NCBI GenBank assembly: GCA_963588595.1 | Contig: CAVAIA010000001.1 | Span: 1-26,923 of the forward strand | Direction: 5' to 3' | Length of the DNA stretch: 26,923 nt | Source of the DNA: Phoenicibacter sp963588595 | GTDB lineage: Bacteria > Actinomycetota > Coriobacteriia > Coriobacteriales > Eggerthellaceae | In this document: one piece after another, positions 8,403 through 15,912 of the stretch | Layout: every line of letters starts with the position of its first letter | How positions within the stretch are numbered: position 1 is the first letter of the stretch | Translations under genes and position numbers: made by a program | The notes under the pieces: generated by a model | The model's input: only the letters and a program-made list of their open reading frames with translations | Databases searched by the model: none | What the model was told of the DNA's origin: nothing

Positions 8403-11258
8403 CTAAATCTCTCCTAAAAGCTCCATGACAAAGTTAGATGCTGTCATTAAATCATCATCTTCTACGTTATCAACCAAGTCATCTTTGGAATGTAAATACT
8501 TAGGCAAGTCTTCTCCCATTCCTGCGATGTGAATCACTTTTTTCTTTGAGAGAAAACACTCGATGCCATCAATAGGCAAATAAGGTTTATTCTTAAGATT
8601 AAATCCAAGGTTTCTTGCTGCAGTCCTAGCGAAGCGCTTTTGGCGAGCTGGAGTTACACACTTTTTGAAGCATCCACTTTTATCGATCAATGAAAGGTCT
8701 CCTGCACCAACTCCGTCAAGAACAACAAAAGTCGCGTCATTGACCTCGTCTTTGTTCTCTTCTAAGAACTTACGCAATCCAACGCCGCCAGCATATTGAG
8801 CACCAAGATTGACAAACCAAACATCTTTTGAAATGTTGCCCGAAGCAAATTGGTATATATCATTCCTTGTTCCTTCGTCCTCCGGCACATTCAAAAGACC
8901 CTCTCTTACTTGATCAAAGTCGCTATCACCTCGCGAAAAAGACTCATCGCTATTCGCCTCATTAGCAGGAGACACAACAACAGAGCCACCATTAAATGAG
9001 TCGTTGTCATACTCATCCCAAGTTCCCAGCTCAGAGCCAGCCTTACGCGCATTCCACGAAGAGTCAACACCTAAGCTGTTTGCTAATGAACTTTTATCAG
9101 CCTTCTTGTCTTTCTTGTCCTTATGAAACAATTTCCCAAAGATTGATTCTGCATGCGTTTGAGGCATGTCAACATATCCTTCATCTGCAACAACGCCCGC
9201 AGAAGTCGTTTCTTTTTGATAAACGCTGTCATCAGCATCATAAACATATAAGTTGCTCTCACCCTCATTTGCCCTGATCAAGTCAGCATCCGTTATTGGC
9301 GCAAAAGTCCCAGTTGCCTCTCCAACCTCAAAAGTGCCTGCATTCGAAAGCAACTTATTACCTTCACTATGAACCTGTTTGCTTTTTCCTTCGGGCTCAA
9401 GCGATGGGAGCATGTCTCGACTCAAAGTCTTATTGTTGACCTTTTGTTCCTGCCATGAATCTTGAGTTTTCCCTCCATCCTTAACTTTGCTTCTTTGTTC
9501 ATTAACATTTTTATTGACAGGAGAAATTGGACCTGTTAGGGAAGGTAATTTTATTTCTCTCTTTTCAACGTTTGGTTTAACAACAACAGGCTCAAACTTT
9601 TGTGTTCTCTCTTCTCTTGGCGCAACCGAAACTTGTGCCTCTTGTTTTACCGCGCTTGCCTCCACCTCTTTTGGCTTTTCTACCAGCGGTTTTAGATCCT
9701 GTATCTTTTCCTCTTTAACACTTTCCTTCTTAATAGGAAGAGGTTTGGTGCTGCTATTATCGAGAGAATAATATTCATCTACTGGAATTCCTTCCTCAGC
9801 CTCTAAGGGTTTGAGCTCAGGAACAACGTCAAAGTTAGATTTATGTGACTCACGAAATGCAATTTCCTTATTAGCTTTCCTGAAATTTGCAGCCAAATCC
9901 TCATCACTTATCGAAACTTCTTTATCCAAAACTTCTTGAGGTTTGGCAATTTCAGGTTCAATCACCTCAGTCTCTTTTGGAGTCGCAGGTTCAACTCTTT
10001 CTACCATCTTTACAGGCTTTGCAGGCTCCTCTCTCACAGGAGCGAGTTTTGCCTCCCTTTGCGCTTTTTCTGTGGCGTCTAGCGCTGTGGTAAAAACAGA
10101 ACGTTTAACATTTAAAGAAACGTTTTCGTTCTCACCTTCCTCACTTGAATCAACACTTTTAGCTGCATTTTGCTTTCCTCTTGCAAACCAAGATGGAACA
10201 TTTTCATCGCTTTGAGAGGTCGGTTTGTCAAAATTAAGACTCTCTTGTGGGTCTGGCATAATTTGCTCTCTTTGAGCATAGGGATCAACGTCATTTTGAA
10301 ATGCATACCCATTCTTGTCCACTTGATCAAGTTCAACATTTTCTTGAGCTCGCTTATTAGAAAACATCATACTTTCAACAATTGACGAAGCTTCCATATT
10401 GTTCTTTGCGCCAGCAAAATTGTTTACTTCACTAGGCGCAACATCCTCATCCCAAGTTACTTGCGCTCCCTCTGGAATAACTCTCTCAGCAAGAGCGCTT
10501 TGCCTTCCGTGAACGACAGCTCCTGGACTGGTCGGCGAGTAAACACCGCTCGTTAGCCTTTTTGCAACATCTGCCATAACAGCGATTGAAGAAGCGTTAT
10601 TGTTTGCTCCATCGTTAAACTTCGCCATCTTGTGCATAACAAATGCACAAATTGGCAATGCAGATGCAACCAATCCGAGAACGAATAATATGTTGACTAA
10701 AGCGCTGGAACCAGCCATAAAAACAATCAAGGTTCCAATGACTCCGAGCGCCATTCCGCCAATTTCAAAGTATTTTATGAAGTGAAGATATTTTCCAAAA
10801 AAACCTGAATATTCTGCTTTGACTTTTGCGGAATCATAATTTGACAAAACAACAATTTTTCTCGACTTCTTCGAATTGTTCAAATTTGGATCCGATATAA
10901 ATTTTGCTATAACGTTTTGGCTTGGAGCTTTTCCTAGATAATTTCCTAGGTTAAAAATTCCTAGCTCATCCAAAACAAATAGCACCCCTGCAATAAGAGA
11001 GATGATAAGGGAAGCTATGACAGCACTAGGAGTCGCAATCGCCAAGATAATCGACAAGAAAACGAGAAAAGAGAGCGCTGCTTTAATCGCTTCTCCATAA
11101 ATTGGACAAGTGAACTCTTCTAGTTCAACTTCAAGACTAGTCTCGTTTTCATAAGTCTCTTTAATATAAAACGCCGCTTGCTGCTCTTCATCTGTGCCAG
11201 CAGGCCGAGCTCCAATATCTTTTGAAAGATGTTCAACACACCCACGCATGCTATCCAT
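8403..11258 (-). CDS. Membrane-anchored M28-like protein with degenerate metal site and very long disordered insert
   Basis: I place the start at the ATG at 11258, which follows GGAGG at 7 nt; a longer reading frame would run into dnaB and lacks a ribosome site. The product is 951 residues. The N-terminus (LSKDIGARPAGTDEEQQAAF, 11-30) and the C-terminal KYLHSKDD (920-927) are typical of M28 zinc aminopeptidases. Family metal-ligand motifs are altered: the HxD position reads SNYDS (Asn140), GANDNAS reads GANNNAS (Asn220), and the paired Glu reads GAQYAGG (Gln821-Tyr822). Asp848 and His923 remain. Membrane helices are predicted at about 56-96 (two) and 163-208 (two). Residues about 237-808 are a Lys/Glu/Pro/Ser-rich low-complexity insert. 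It is probably not a working peptidase but a membrane-anchored binding or scaffold protein; the role is unknown. It lies 73 nt downstream of dnaB. Confidence 0.8.
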   Translation of the reverse strand: MDSMRGCVEHLSKDIGARPAGTDEEQQAAFYIKETYENETSLEVELEEFTCPIYGEAIKAALSFLVFLSIILAIATPSAVIASLIISLIAGVLFVLDELGIFNLGNYLGKAPSQNVIAKFISDPNLNNSKKSRKIVVLSNYDSAKVKAEYSGFFGKYLHFIKYFEIGGMALGVIGTLIVFMAGSSALVNILFVLGLVASALPICAFVMHKMAKFNDGANNNASSIAVMADVAKRLTSGVYSPTSPGAVVHGRQSALAERVIPEGAQVTWDEDVAPSEVNNFAGAKNNMEASSIVESMMFSNKRAQENVELDQVDKNGYAFQNDVDPYAQREQIMPDPQESLNFDKPTSQSDENVPSWFARGKQNAAKSVDSSEEGENENVSLNVKRSVFTTALDATEKAQREAKLAPVREEPAKPVKMVERVEPATPKETEVIEPEIAKPQEVLDKEVSISDEDLAANFRKANKEIAFRESHKSNFDVVPELKPLEAEEGIPVDEYYSLDNSSTKPLPIKKESVKEEKIQDLKPLVEKPKEVEASAVKQEAQVSVAPREERTQKFEPVVVKPNVEKREIKLPSLTGPISPVNKNVNEQRSKVKDGGKTQDSWQEQKVNNKTLSRDMLPSLEPEGKSKQVHSEGNKLLSNAGTFEVGEATGTFAPITDADLIRANEGESNLYVYDADDSVYQKETTSAGVVADEGYVDMPQTHAESIFGKLFHKDKKDKKADKSSLANSLGVDSSWNARKAGSELGTWDEYDNDSFNGGSVVVSPANEANSDESFSRGDSDFDQVREGLLNVPEDEGTRNDIYQFASGNISKDVWFVNLGAQYAGGVGLRKFLEENKDEVNDATFVVLDGVGAGDLSLIDKSGCFKKCVTPARQKRFARTAARNLGFNLKNKPYLPIDGIECFLSKKKVIHIAGMGEDLPKYLHSKDDLVDNVEDDDLMTASNFVMELLGEI

Positions 11259-11298
11259 AATAAATCCTCCATTATTTAGCAATAATGCATACCGATTT

Positions 11299-11304
11299 AT
11301 TATA
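11299..11304 (-). promoter_or_regulatory. Possible -10 element for the M28-like gene
   Basis: A perfect TATAAT is read on the minus strand in the 73-nt gap after dnaB, about 40 nt upstream of the start at 11258. No good -35 lies at 16-18 nt and there is no extended -10, so the assignment is tentative. Confidence 0.3.
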
Positions 11305-11331
11305 TAACATTTAAACTTAACAGGGTATTTG

Positions 11332-12747
11332 TTAAACTTGATAGCGGCTTTGATCGGCAAAATCACTAAACTTAGTGAACTCACCTTGAAACGATAGCGT
11401 TATATCCTTCGTGGGTCCGTTTCTATGCTTTGCAACTTGAATTTCCGCGCATCCAAGATCAGGCCTCGACTCTTCACTGGCTTCAATTTCATCCATTGAG
11501 CGATCGATAAACATAACAATGTCAGCATCTTGTTCTATAGAACCAGATTCGCGCAAGTCAGAAAGCATTGGGCGCTTATATTTAGTACCTCGCGTTTCAA
11601 CCGATCGATTCAATTGAGAAAGAGCAACAACGGGAACGTCAAGTTCTTTAGCTAGCACTTTCAATCCTCTGGAGATTTCACCAACCTCAACTGCTCTATT
11701 TCCATCCCGACGATGCACAGGCGGGTTCATCAATTGTAAATAGTCAACTATGATTAGTCCCTTCTTGTCAGTTCCAGTAATCCCTCTCATTTGCCTTCTC
11801 GCCTTCGCGCGAGCCTCTAGAATTGAAAGACCGGGAGTGTCGTCGATTGAAAGATCGAGCATAGCAAGACCGTCCATGGAAGAAGTGAGTTGCGACCAAT
11901 CACTTTGAGTCAATTTTGCGCTTCTAATTCTTGAGAGAGGAACGCGAGACTCTGAACACATAATCCTTTGAACTATTTGAGAAGAAGACATCTCAAGCGA
12001 GAAAAAGGCAACCGACGTCCCTTTTTTAGCACTGTTAATTGCCATATTAAGGGCAAACGAAGTCTTTCCGACTCCAGGCCTTGCGGCGATAACAACCAAA
12101 TCCCCGCCCCGAAAGCCACAAAATAGCTCATCTAGATCCGTAAATCCAGTTGGCACTCCAACGATCGTTTCTTTGCGGTTTGCAATTTGCGAAATTTCAT
12201 CAAAAGCATCCTCACACAACTTTTCCATCTTGATAAAAGAAGAACTAACCCTCTTTTCAGTCACATTGAAAAGAGACTTTTCAGCTCTTCCGACAACCTC
12301 TATGATGGAGTCTGGTGCATTATACGCAAGCTCGTTGATTTCTGCCGAAGCCTTAATGAGTTCCCTTTGAATAGAGCACCTTTTTACAATCTCGATATGG
12401 CGTTTCCAATTAGTTAGGCCAAAAGTTGCATTTTGAAGACCGAGAATGTAGGTCTCATCAGCTTGCGTCTTTAATTTCTTTTGGGCTTTTAACTTGTCTA
12501 GTACAGAAACATAATCGGGAGTCTCCCCATTATTAACAATTTCATATATTGCAGCGAATATATCTCTATGAATGAGTCTAAAGAAGTTCTCGGGTTCCAA
12601 ATCAACGCAACTTTGCTCAGCAGCATCGCTATTAAGCATGCATGCGGAAATTACAGACTTTTCTGCCTGAATATCAGAAGGCAGCTGTTTTGGCACACCT
12701 GGGTCAAAAACAGCCGCCTCATCAAAACTGTCAAATTCTTGCGCCAT
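11332..12747 (-). CDS. dnaB: Replicative DNA helicase DnaB
   Basis: A 471-residue hexameric 5'-3' helicase of the replication fork. The N-terminal helical domain starts at LPSDIQAEKSVISACML (22-38) and includes NFFRLIHRDIFAAI. The linker is followed by the RecA-like domain with Walker A ARPGVGKTS (222-230), catalytic Glu in SLEMS (Glu252) and Walker B LIIVDYLQLM; LSQLNRSVE and DLRESGSIEQDAD follow. No intein is present. The ATG at 12747 lies 6 nt after the rplI stop, with AAGG abutting the start codon, which suggests translational coupling. It is the last conserved member of the rpsF-ssb-rpsR-rplI-dnaB block. Confidence 0.98.
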   Translation of the reverse strand: MAQEFDSFDEAAVFDPGVPKQLPSDIQAEKSVISACMLNSDAAEQSCVDLEPENFFRLIHRDIFAAIYEIVNNGETPDYVSVLDKLKAQKKLKTQADETYILGLQNATFGLTNWKRHIEIVKRCSIQRELIKASAEINELAYNAPDSIIEVVGRAEKSLFNVTEKRVSSSFIKMEKLCEDAFDEISQIANRKETIVGVPTGFTDLDELFCGFRGGDLVVIAARPGVGKTSFALNMAINSAKKGTSVAFFSLEMSSSQIVQRIMCSESRVPLSRIRSAKLTQSDWSQLTSSMDGLAMLDLSIDDTPGLSILEARAKARRQMRGITGTDKKGLIIVDYLQLMNPPVHRRDGNRAVEVGEISRGLKVLAKELDVPVVALSQLNRSVETRGTKYKRPMLSDLRESGSIEQDADIVMFIDRSMDEIEASEESRPDLGCAEIQVAKHRNGPTKDITLSFQGEFTKFSDFADQSRYQV

Positions 12748-12753
12748 CCTTAC

Positions 12754-13338
12754 TTAGGCGTTTTCTGCCGCAGGAGCTTGCTCATCTTCAGGAGCTGAAG
12801 GTTCGCCCTCATTTGATAAAGTTTCTTCATCTTTGCTCTCAACAGCTTCTTTTACGGCATCATGAGCAGCCTTAGCGTCCTCGCTTTTTTCCTCATCAAC
12901 GCCAACTAAAACCTCAATTGTTGCGCTAATTTGTCGATAGATGTTAACATTGACCTTATAATTCCCAACAACCTTGATAGGCTTTCCAAGCTCAATTCTT
13001 CTCTTGTCGACTTCAACCTCATGATCATTTTTCAATGCATCAGCTATCATTGCCGACGTGACAGAACCAAATAGGATTCCCTCCTCGCCAACAGCAGCAT
13101 CAACTTTAACTTTTAGACCATTAAGTTTTTCAGCGAGCTCATTAGCATTGTTAACACGCTCGACCTCGCGCTTCTCGATGTTAGCGCGCCTTTGCTCGAG
13201 CTGTTTTAAATTTCCTTTTGTTGCTTTCACCGCAATGCCTTGACGCAAAAGATAGTTGTTAGCAAATCCTCTAGCGACATTAACAACGTCTCCTTCTCCA
13301 CCTCGACCTTGCAACTCTTTTAATAAGATAACTTGCAT
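12754..13338 (-). CDS. rplI: 50S ribosomal protein L9 with acidic C-terminal extension
   Basis: L9 (bL9), 194 residues against the usual near 150. The N-terminal domain is standard (MQVILLKELQGRGGEGDVVNV, then GFANNYLLRQGIA), followed by the long connecting helix and a C-terminal domain ending near residue 146. The last 45-50 residues are an extra Glu/Asp/Ala/Pro-rich tail ending APAAENA with no known domain. The ATG follows AGGGGG by a few bases and lies 9 nt after rpsR. Confidence 0.97.
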   Translation of the reverse strand: MQVILLKELQGRGGEGDVVNVARGFANNYLLRQGIAVKATKGNLKQLEQRRANIEKREVERVNNANELAEKLNGLKVKVDAAVGEEGILFGSVTSAMIADALKNDHEVEVDKRRIELGKPIKVVGNYKVNVNIYRQISATIEVLVGVDEEKSEDAKAAHDAVKEAVESKDEETLSNEGEPSAPEDEQAPAAENA

Positions 13339-13347
13339 GACTTCCCC

Positions 13348-13608
13348 CTATCTCTTGCTGCGACGTCCGCGCCCAGCGAATGTCGCCTCACAATAAGGCA
13401 AGAGAGCCATAACTCTTGCTCGTTTAATTGCATTTGCAATCTCTTTTTGATGTTGCGTGCAAGCCCCAGTCACACGACTTGGTTTAATTTTGCCGCGTTC
13501 AGTGGTGTATTTCTTCAACATGTCAACGTCTTTATAGTCGACATATTTAACATCCTCCATGCAGCATTGGCACTTCTTAGGGCGTGCCTGTCTTTTATAA
13601 TCGGCCAT
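13348..13608 (-). CDS. rpsR: 30S ribosomal protein S18, cysteine-containing form
   Basis: An 86-residue S18 (bS18). It contains KKCQCCMEDVKYVDYKDV, GKIKPSRVTGACTQHQKEIANAIKRAR and a basic end. Cys13, Cys15, Cys16 and Cys50 suit a zinc-binding (C+) form of this protein. It sits between ssb (37-nt gap) and rplI (9-nt gap), the usual order. S18 and S6 bind 16S rRNA together, and in many bacteria the pair also regulates this operon. Confidence 0.97.
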   Translation of the reverse strand: MADYKRQARPKKCQCCMEDVKYVDYKDVDMLKKYTTERGKIKPSRVTGACTQHQKEIANAIKRARVMALLPYCEATFAGRGRRSKR

Positions 13609-13645
13609 AATTTTCTCTTTTTCCTTCTTTTAAGTCCTTTAATTT

Positions 13646-14086
13646 TTAAAATGGGACATTTGCAGAGTAGACAGAATCATCAGCGTCCATAACTGGCGTC
13701 TCAGGAGCGCTATAAGCACTCACATCTGACGATTGCGATTGAGCTGAATTTCCATTTTGTCTTGAGCTTAAGAATTCAAGATTGTCAACATTGACTTCAA
13801 TCTTGCTTCTCTTTTGTCCGTCAGTCTCCCAAGAGCTATAGTGCAAACGACCATCAATTCCAACTCTTGTTCCCTTTGTTAGATATTGAGCAACTGCCTC
13901 CGCGCGCTTCCCAAACATCGTGCAATTGATAAAATTCGCATATTCTTCCCATTCACCTGTAGAAGAATTCTTCGTTCTATCATTAACAGCGACGCCAAAG
14001 GTCGCGATTGACAGCCCAGATTGAGTCGTCCTCAATTCTGCATCTCTTGTCAAATTTCCCGTTAAAATTACTCTATTAATACTCAT
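13646..14086 (-). CDS. ssb: Single-stranded DNA-binding protein
   Basis: A 146-residue SSB. The OB fold is complete at residues 1-105: INRVILTGNLTRDAELR, GEWEEYANFINCTMFGKRAEAVAQYL, KGTRVGIDGRLHYSSWE. A short Ser/Gln/Asn-rich linker follows. The C-terminal tip reads DADDSVYSANVPF rather than the common DDDIPF type, so the acidic residues are displaced from the final PF by several uncharged residues. Start: ATG at 14086 with AAAGGGG upstream. It lies 18 nt after rpsF, in the conserved operon order. Confidence 0.97.
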   Translation of the reverse strand: MSINRVILTGNLTRDAELRTTQSGLSIATFGVAVNDRTKNSSTGEWEEYANFINCTMFGKRAEAVAQYLTKGTRVGIDGRLHYSSWETDGQKRSKIEVNVDNLEFLSSRQNGNSAQSQSSDVSAYSAPETPVMDADDSVYSANVPF

Positions 14087-14104
14087 AAAAACCCCTTTGT
14101 TAGT

Positions 14105-14398
14105 CTAATCTTTGTCGGGGCGTGCTGTTATCATGTGTCGAACAACTGAATCGCTGATGCGCAAAACTCTGTCTAGCTCAGCAATCTCGGTTTCCTTCGC
14201 ATGAAAGTCAACAAGCGTATAGTCCGCTTCGCTTAACTCGCCAATCTCATAAGCAAGTTTTCTTGTTCCCCAATCCTCAACGTTATCAACCTTTCCGCCG
14301 TCGGATTCGATAACGCTAGAAATTCTGTCTTTTACTGCGTTCTTTTTTTCTTCTTCAGAATTAGGTGCGACAAAATACAATAGCTCATATGCCTTCAT
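14105..14398 (-). CDS. rpsF: 30S ribosomal protein S6
   Basis: A 97-residue S6 (bS6) and first gene of rpsF-ssb-rpsR-rplI-dnaB. The ATG at 14398 is chosen because it follows GGAGGT at an ideal distance and begins with MKAYELLYFVAPN, the normal S6 start. A longer frame would run through the leader hairpin and the promoter. Landmarks are NVEDWGTRKLAYEI and ADYTLVDFHAKE. Its promoter and leader lie at 14425-14479. Confidence 0.96.
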   Translation of the reverse strand: MKAYELLYFVAPNSEEEKKNAVKDRISSVIESDGGKVDNVEDWGTRKLAYEIGELSEADYTLVDFHAKETEIAELDRVLRISDSVVRHMITARPDKD

Positions 14399-14424
14399 GA
14401 ATTCACCTCCTCTGGTCTCATTTG

Positions 14425-14479
14425 GCCTCGGTTTGGTGTTAGGTTCCGAGGCAGGTTTATTAGCAAAAGTATTATAGCA
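14425..14479 (-). promoter_or_regulatory. rpsF operon promoter (extended -10) and leader hairpin
   Basis: On the minus strand a consensus TATAAT (14471-14476) is preceded by TGC, giving the extended -10 TGCTATAAT. The nearest -35-like TTGAAA lies 20 nt upstream, too far to be ideal. The short leader holds a perfect 7-bp hairpin: its arms occupy 14446-14452 and 14425-14431, around a 14-nt loop. Stem-loop leaders bound by the S6-S18 complex regulate this operon in other bacteria. The loop carries CACC, which could pair with GGTG overlapping the ribosome site. A regulatory role here is inferred. Confidence 0.6.
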
Positions 14480-14591
14480 CACAAAAAAGTTCCATTTTTC
14501 AATTAGTAATTTATAAATTGAACTAAAAGACCTGCCCCTTATTCCCTACTTCCTAAAATTAATCACCTCACTTTCTATAAAACTAAAAATT

Positions 14592-14621
14592 GCGATGAGA
14601 TTGCAACTTTGCATCTCACGC
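14592..14621. other. Isolated hairpin in the gap between rpsF and the tRNA-Ser genes
   Basis: GCGATGAGAT and ATCTCACGC pair with a single bulged A, and TGCA/TGCA repeats in the loop could extend the stem. Apart from the rpsF promoter and leader, the 14399-14810 stretch is AT-rich and shows no convincing reading frame, RNA family or other element that I recognise. There is no T run beside the hairpin, so it is not a standard terminator. Confidence 0.25.
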
Positions 14622-14810
14622 ATAATCACTATTGCATGTCAAATAAATGGCCGATTAAATAACATGCACGCCTAAATAGAAATTTAAATTTTAAGAACGA
14701 TAACTTTTGTTAATTCAAATGTGAATTTTGAGTGTATGTGATTTCTATTCTATTGAAGAGATGAAAATAAATTGAAACTAAAACAAGGAGGTCAAGTCAA
14801 TTAAAAACGA

Positions 14811-14904
14811 TGGCGGAGGGGCAGGGATTCGAACCCTGGGTGCAACGATTCAGCTGCACAACGGTTTTCGAGACCGCCGCTTTCAACCGCTCAGCCACCC
14901 CTCC
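14811..14904 (-). tRNA. tRNA-Ser (anticodon CGA)
   Basis: A complete class II tRNA. The 7-bp acceptor stem GGAGGGG is closed by CCCCTCC, with discriminator G and an encoded CCA (14811-14813). The anticodon loop CTCGAAA sits on a stem of ACGGT type, giving anticodon CGA. There is a long variable arm and a GGTTCGAATCC T-arm. It lies 55 nt downstream of a second serine tRNA and probably shares its promoter. Confidence 0.96.
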
Positions 14905-14959
14905 ATATTTGTAACAACGCGAACCATCAACGCATAAATTGATAAAAGATCCATATAAA

Positions 14960-15051
14960 TGGCGGAGAGATAGGGATTCGAACCCTAGATACCCTTTTGG
15001 GGCATACACGATTTCCAATCGTGCTCCTTCGGCCAGCTCGGACATCTCTCC
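14960..15051 (-). tRNA. tRNA-Ser (anticodon GGA)
   Basis: A complete class II tRNA with acceptor stem GGAGAGA, encoded CCA at 14960-14962, and anticodon loop TTGGAAA on the stem CACGA/TCGTG, giving anticodon GGA. The long variable arm pairs TGCCCC with GGGTA-type sequence and the T-arm is standard. Together with the neighbouring CGA gene it covers UCC/UCU and UCG codons. Confidence 0.96.
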
Positions 15052-15065
15052 ATTTCGCGCACTAG

Positions 15066-15074
15066 ATTATATCA
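15066..15074 (-). promoter_or_regulatory. Extended -10 promoter for the tRNA-Ser pair
   Basis: Read on the minus strand, TGATATAAT ends 14 nt upstream of the tRNA-Ser(GGA) 5' end, the right distance for a tRNA start. No good -35 is visible at 16-18 nt, but the TGn extension can substitute for one. Confidence 0.5.
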
Positions 15075-15246
15075 TTTTCATTTTCATAAATCGTTAAAAG
15101 ACGCTTTAAGCGCAAGTTTGATTAGAAAACACATTAGCTTCACATATTTAAATTACATAAAACTTCACTTTTATCACATGCTTTTATTCGTTCGCGAAAT
15201 GACAATGATTCATTGATAAAAATTTGAACAACATTAAGGAGAACAA

Positions 15247-15912
15247 ATGTCATTTCAAGACTTTGCAGAAGAGGTAAAAAATGAAAGTAAATTTGGAAAA
15301 ATAAAGCCAACATATATAGTTGGAATAGCAGTTATCTTAATATCAATCATTGCCTATTTAAGCTTCAATCTATTATTTTCAGAAAGTTCTAGCTGCGGTT
15401 TTTCTGTCAATTCAAACGAAACAACCTCTAGCGCCGCCAATGATGATAGCAAGGCGACAGCCTCAAAAATTTACGTTCATGTTTCAGGAAATGTTAAAAA
15501 TCCAGGACTTATTGAGTTAGAAAGCAACGATCGCGTTGCAACTGCAATCGAAAAAGCAGGAGGCGCCACCGAAGTTGCAGATTTAAATTCAATTAACTTG
15601 GCGAAAAAATGCGAAGATGGAGAACAAATCATTGTCCCTAGCGTAAATGATTCATCATCTCAATCAACAAATTCAAGCGCTAATTCAAGTTCTTCGACTT
15701 CAACATCGTCTTCAAATAATGGAAAAGTCAACATCAACACGGCAGACGAAAGCGGATTGCAACAAATCTCGGGGATAGGTCCCTCTAAGGCAAAAAAGAT
15801 TGTTGAATATAGAAAACAAAATGGAAATTTTAAAAGTGTTGAAGATTTAACTAACGTGAGCGGCATCGGGGAGAAAACTTTGGCATCCATAAAAGACCAG
15901 ATATGTGTTTAA
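15247..15912 (+). CDS. comEA: Competence protein ComEA, membrane-anchored DNA receptor
   Basis: A 221-residue protein that binds double-stranded DNA outside the membrane and passes it to ComEC. One membrane helix at about 21-44 acts as anchor. An SLBB-type domain follows at 73-131 (KIYVHVSGNVKNPGLIEL), then a Ser/Asn/Thr-rich linker at 132-158. The C-terminal pair of helix-hairpin-helix motifs (159-220) contains VNINTADESGLQQISGIGPS and NVSGIGEKTLASIK. The ATG at 15247 follows AAGGAG by 5-6 nt. Its end overlaps the comEC start by 8 nt, so the two are translationally coupled. No clear promoter is seen in the 195-nt upstream gap. Confidence 0.95.
   Translation: MSFQDFAEEVKNESKFGKIKPTYIVGIAVILISIIAYLSFNLLFSESSSCGFSVNSNETTSSAANDDSKATASKIYVHVSGNVKNPGLIELESNDRVATAIEKAGGATEVADLNSINLAKKCEDGEQIIVPSVNDSSSQSTNSSANSSSSTSTSSSNNGKVNINTADESGLQQISGIGPSKAKKIVEYRKQNGNFKSVEDLTNVSGIGEKTLASIKDQICV

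Noticed and set aside
11259..11384. N-terminal extension of the M28-like protein by 42 residues
   Set aside because: The longer frame overlaps the end of dnaB and passes through the spacer and the GGAGG ribosome site that serves the ATG at 11258.
14399..14482. N-terminal extension of S6 by 28 residues
   Set aside because: It covers the leader hairpin, -10 element and ribosome site; S6 starts with MKAYELL at 14398.
14776..14813. AAGGAGG followed by ATGGCGG as a possible small gene start on the plus strand
   Set aside because: The spacing is about 17 nt and the ATG lies at the 3' end of a tRNA gene on the other strand.
14797..15045. Reading frame of 82 codons on the minus strand
   Set aside because: It runs straight through both tRNA-Ser genes; the RNA genes explain the sequence.
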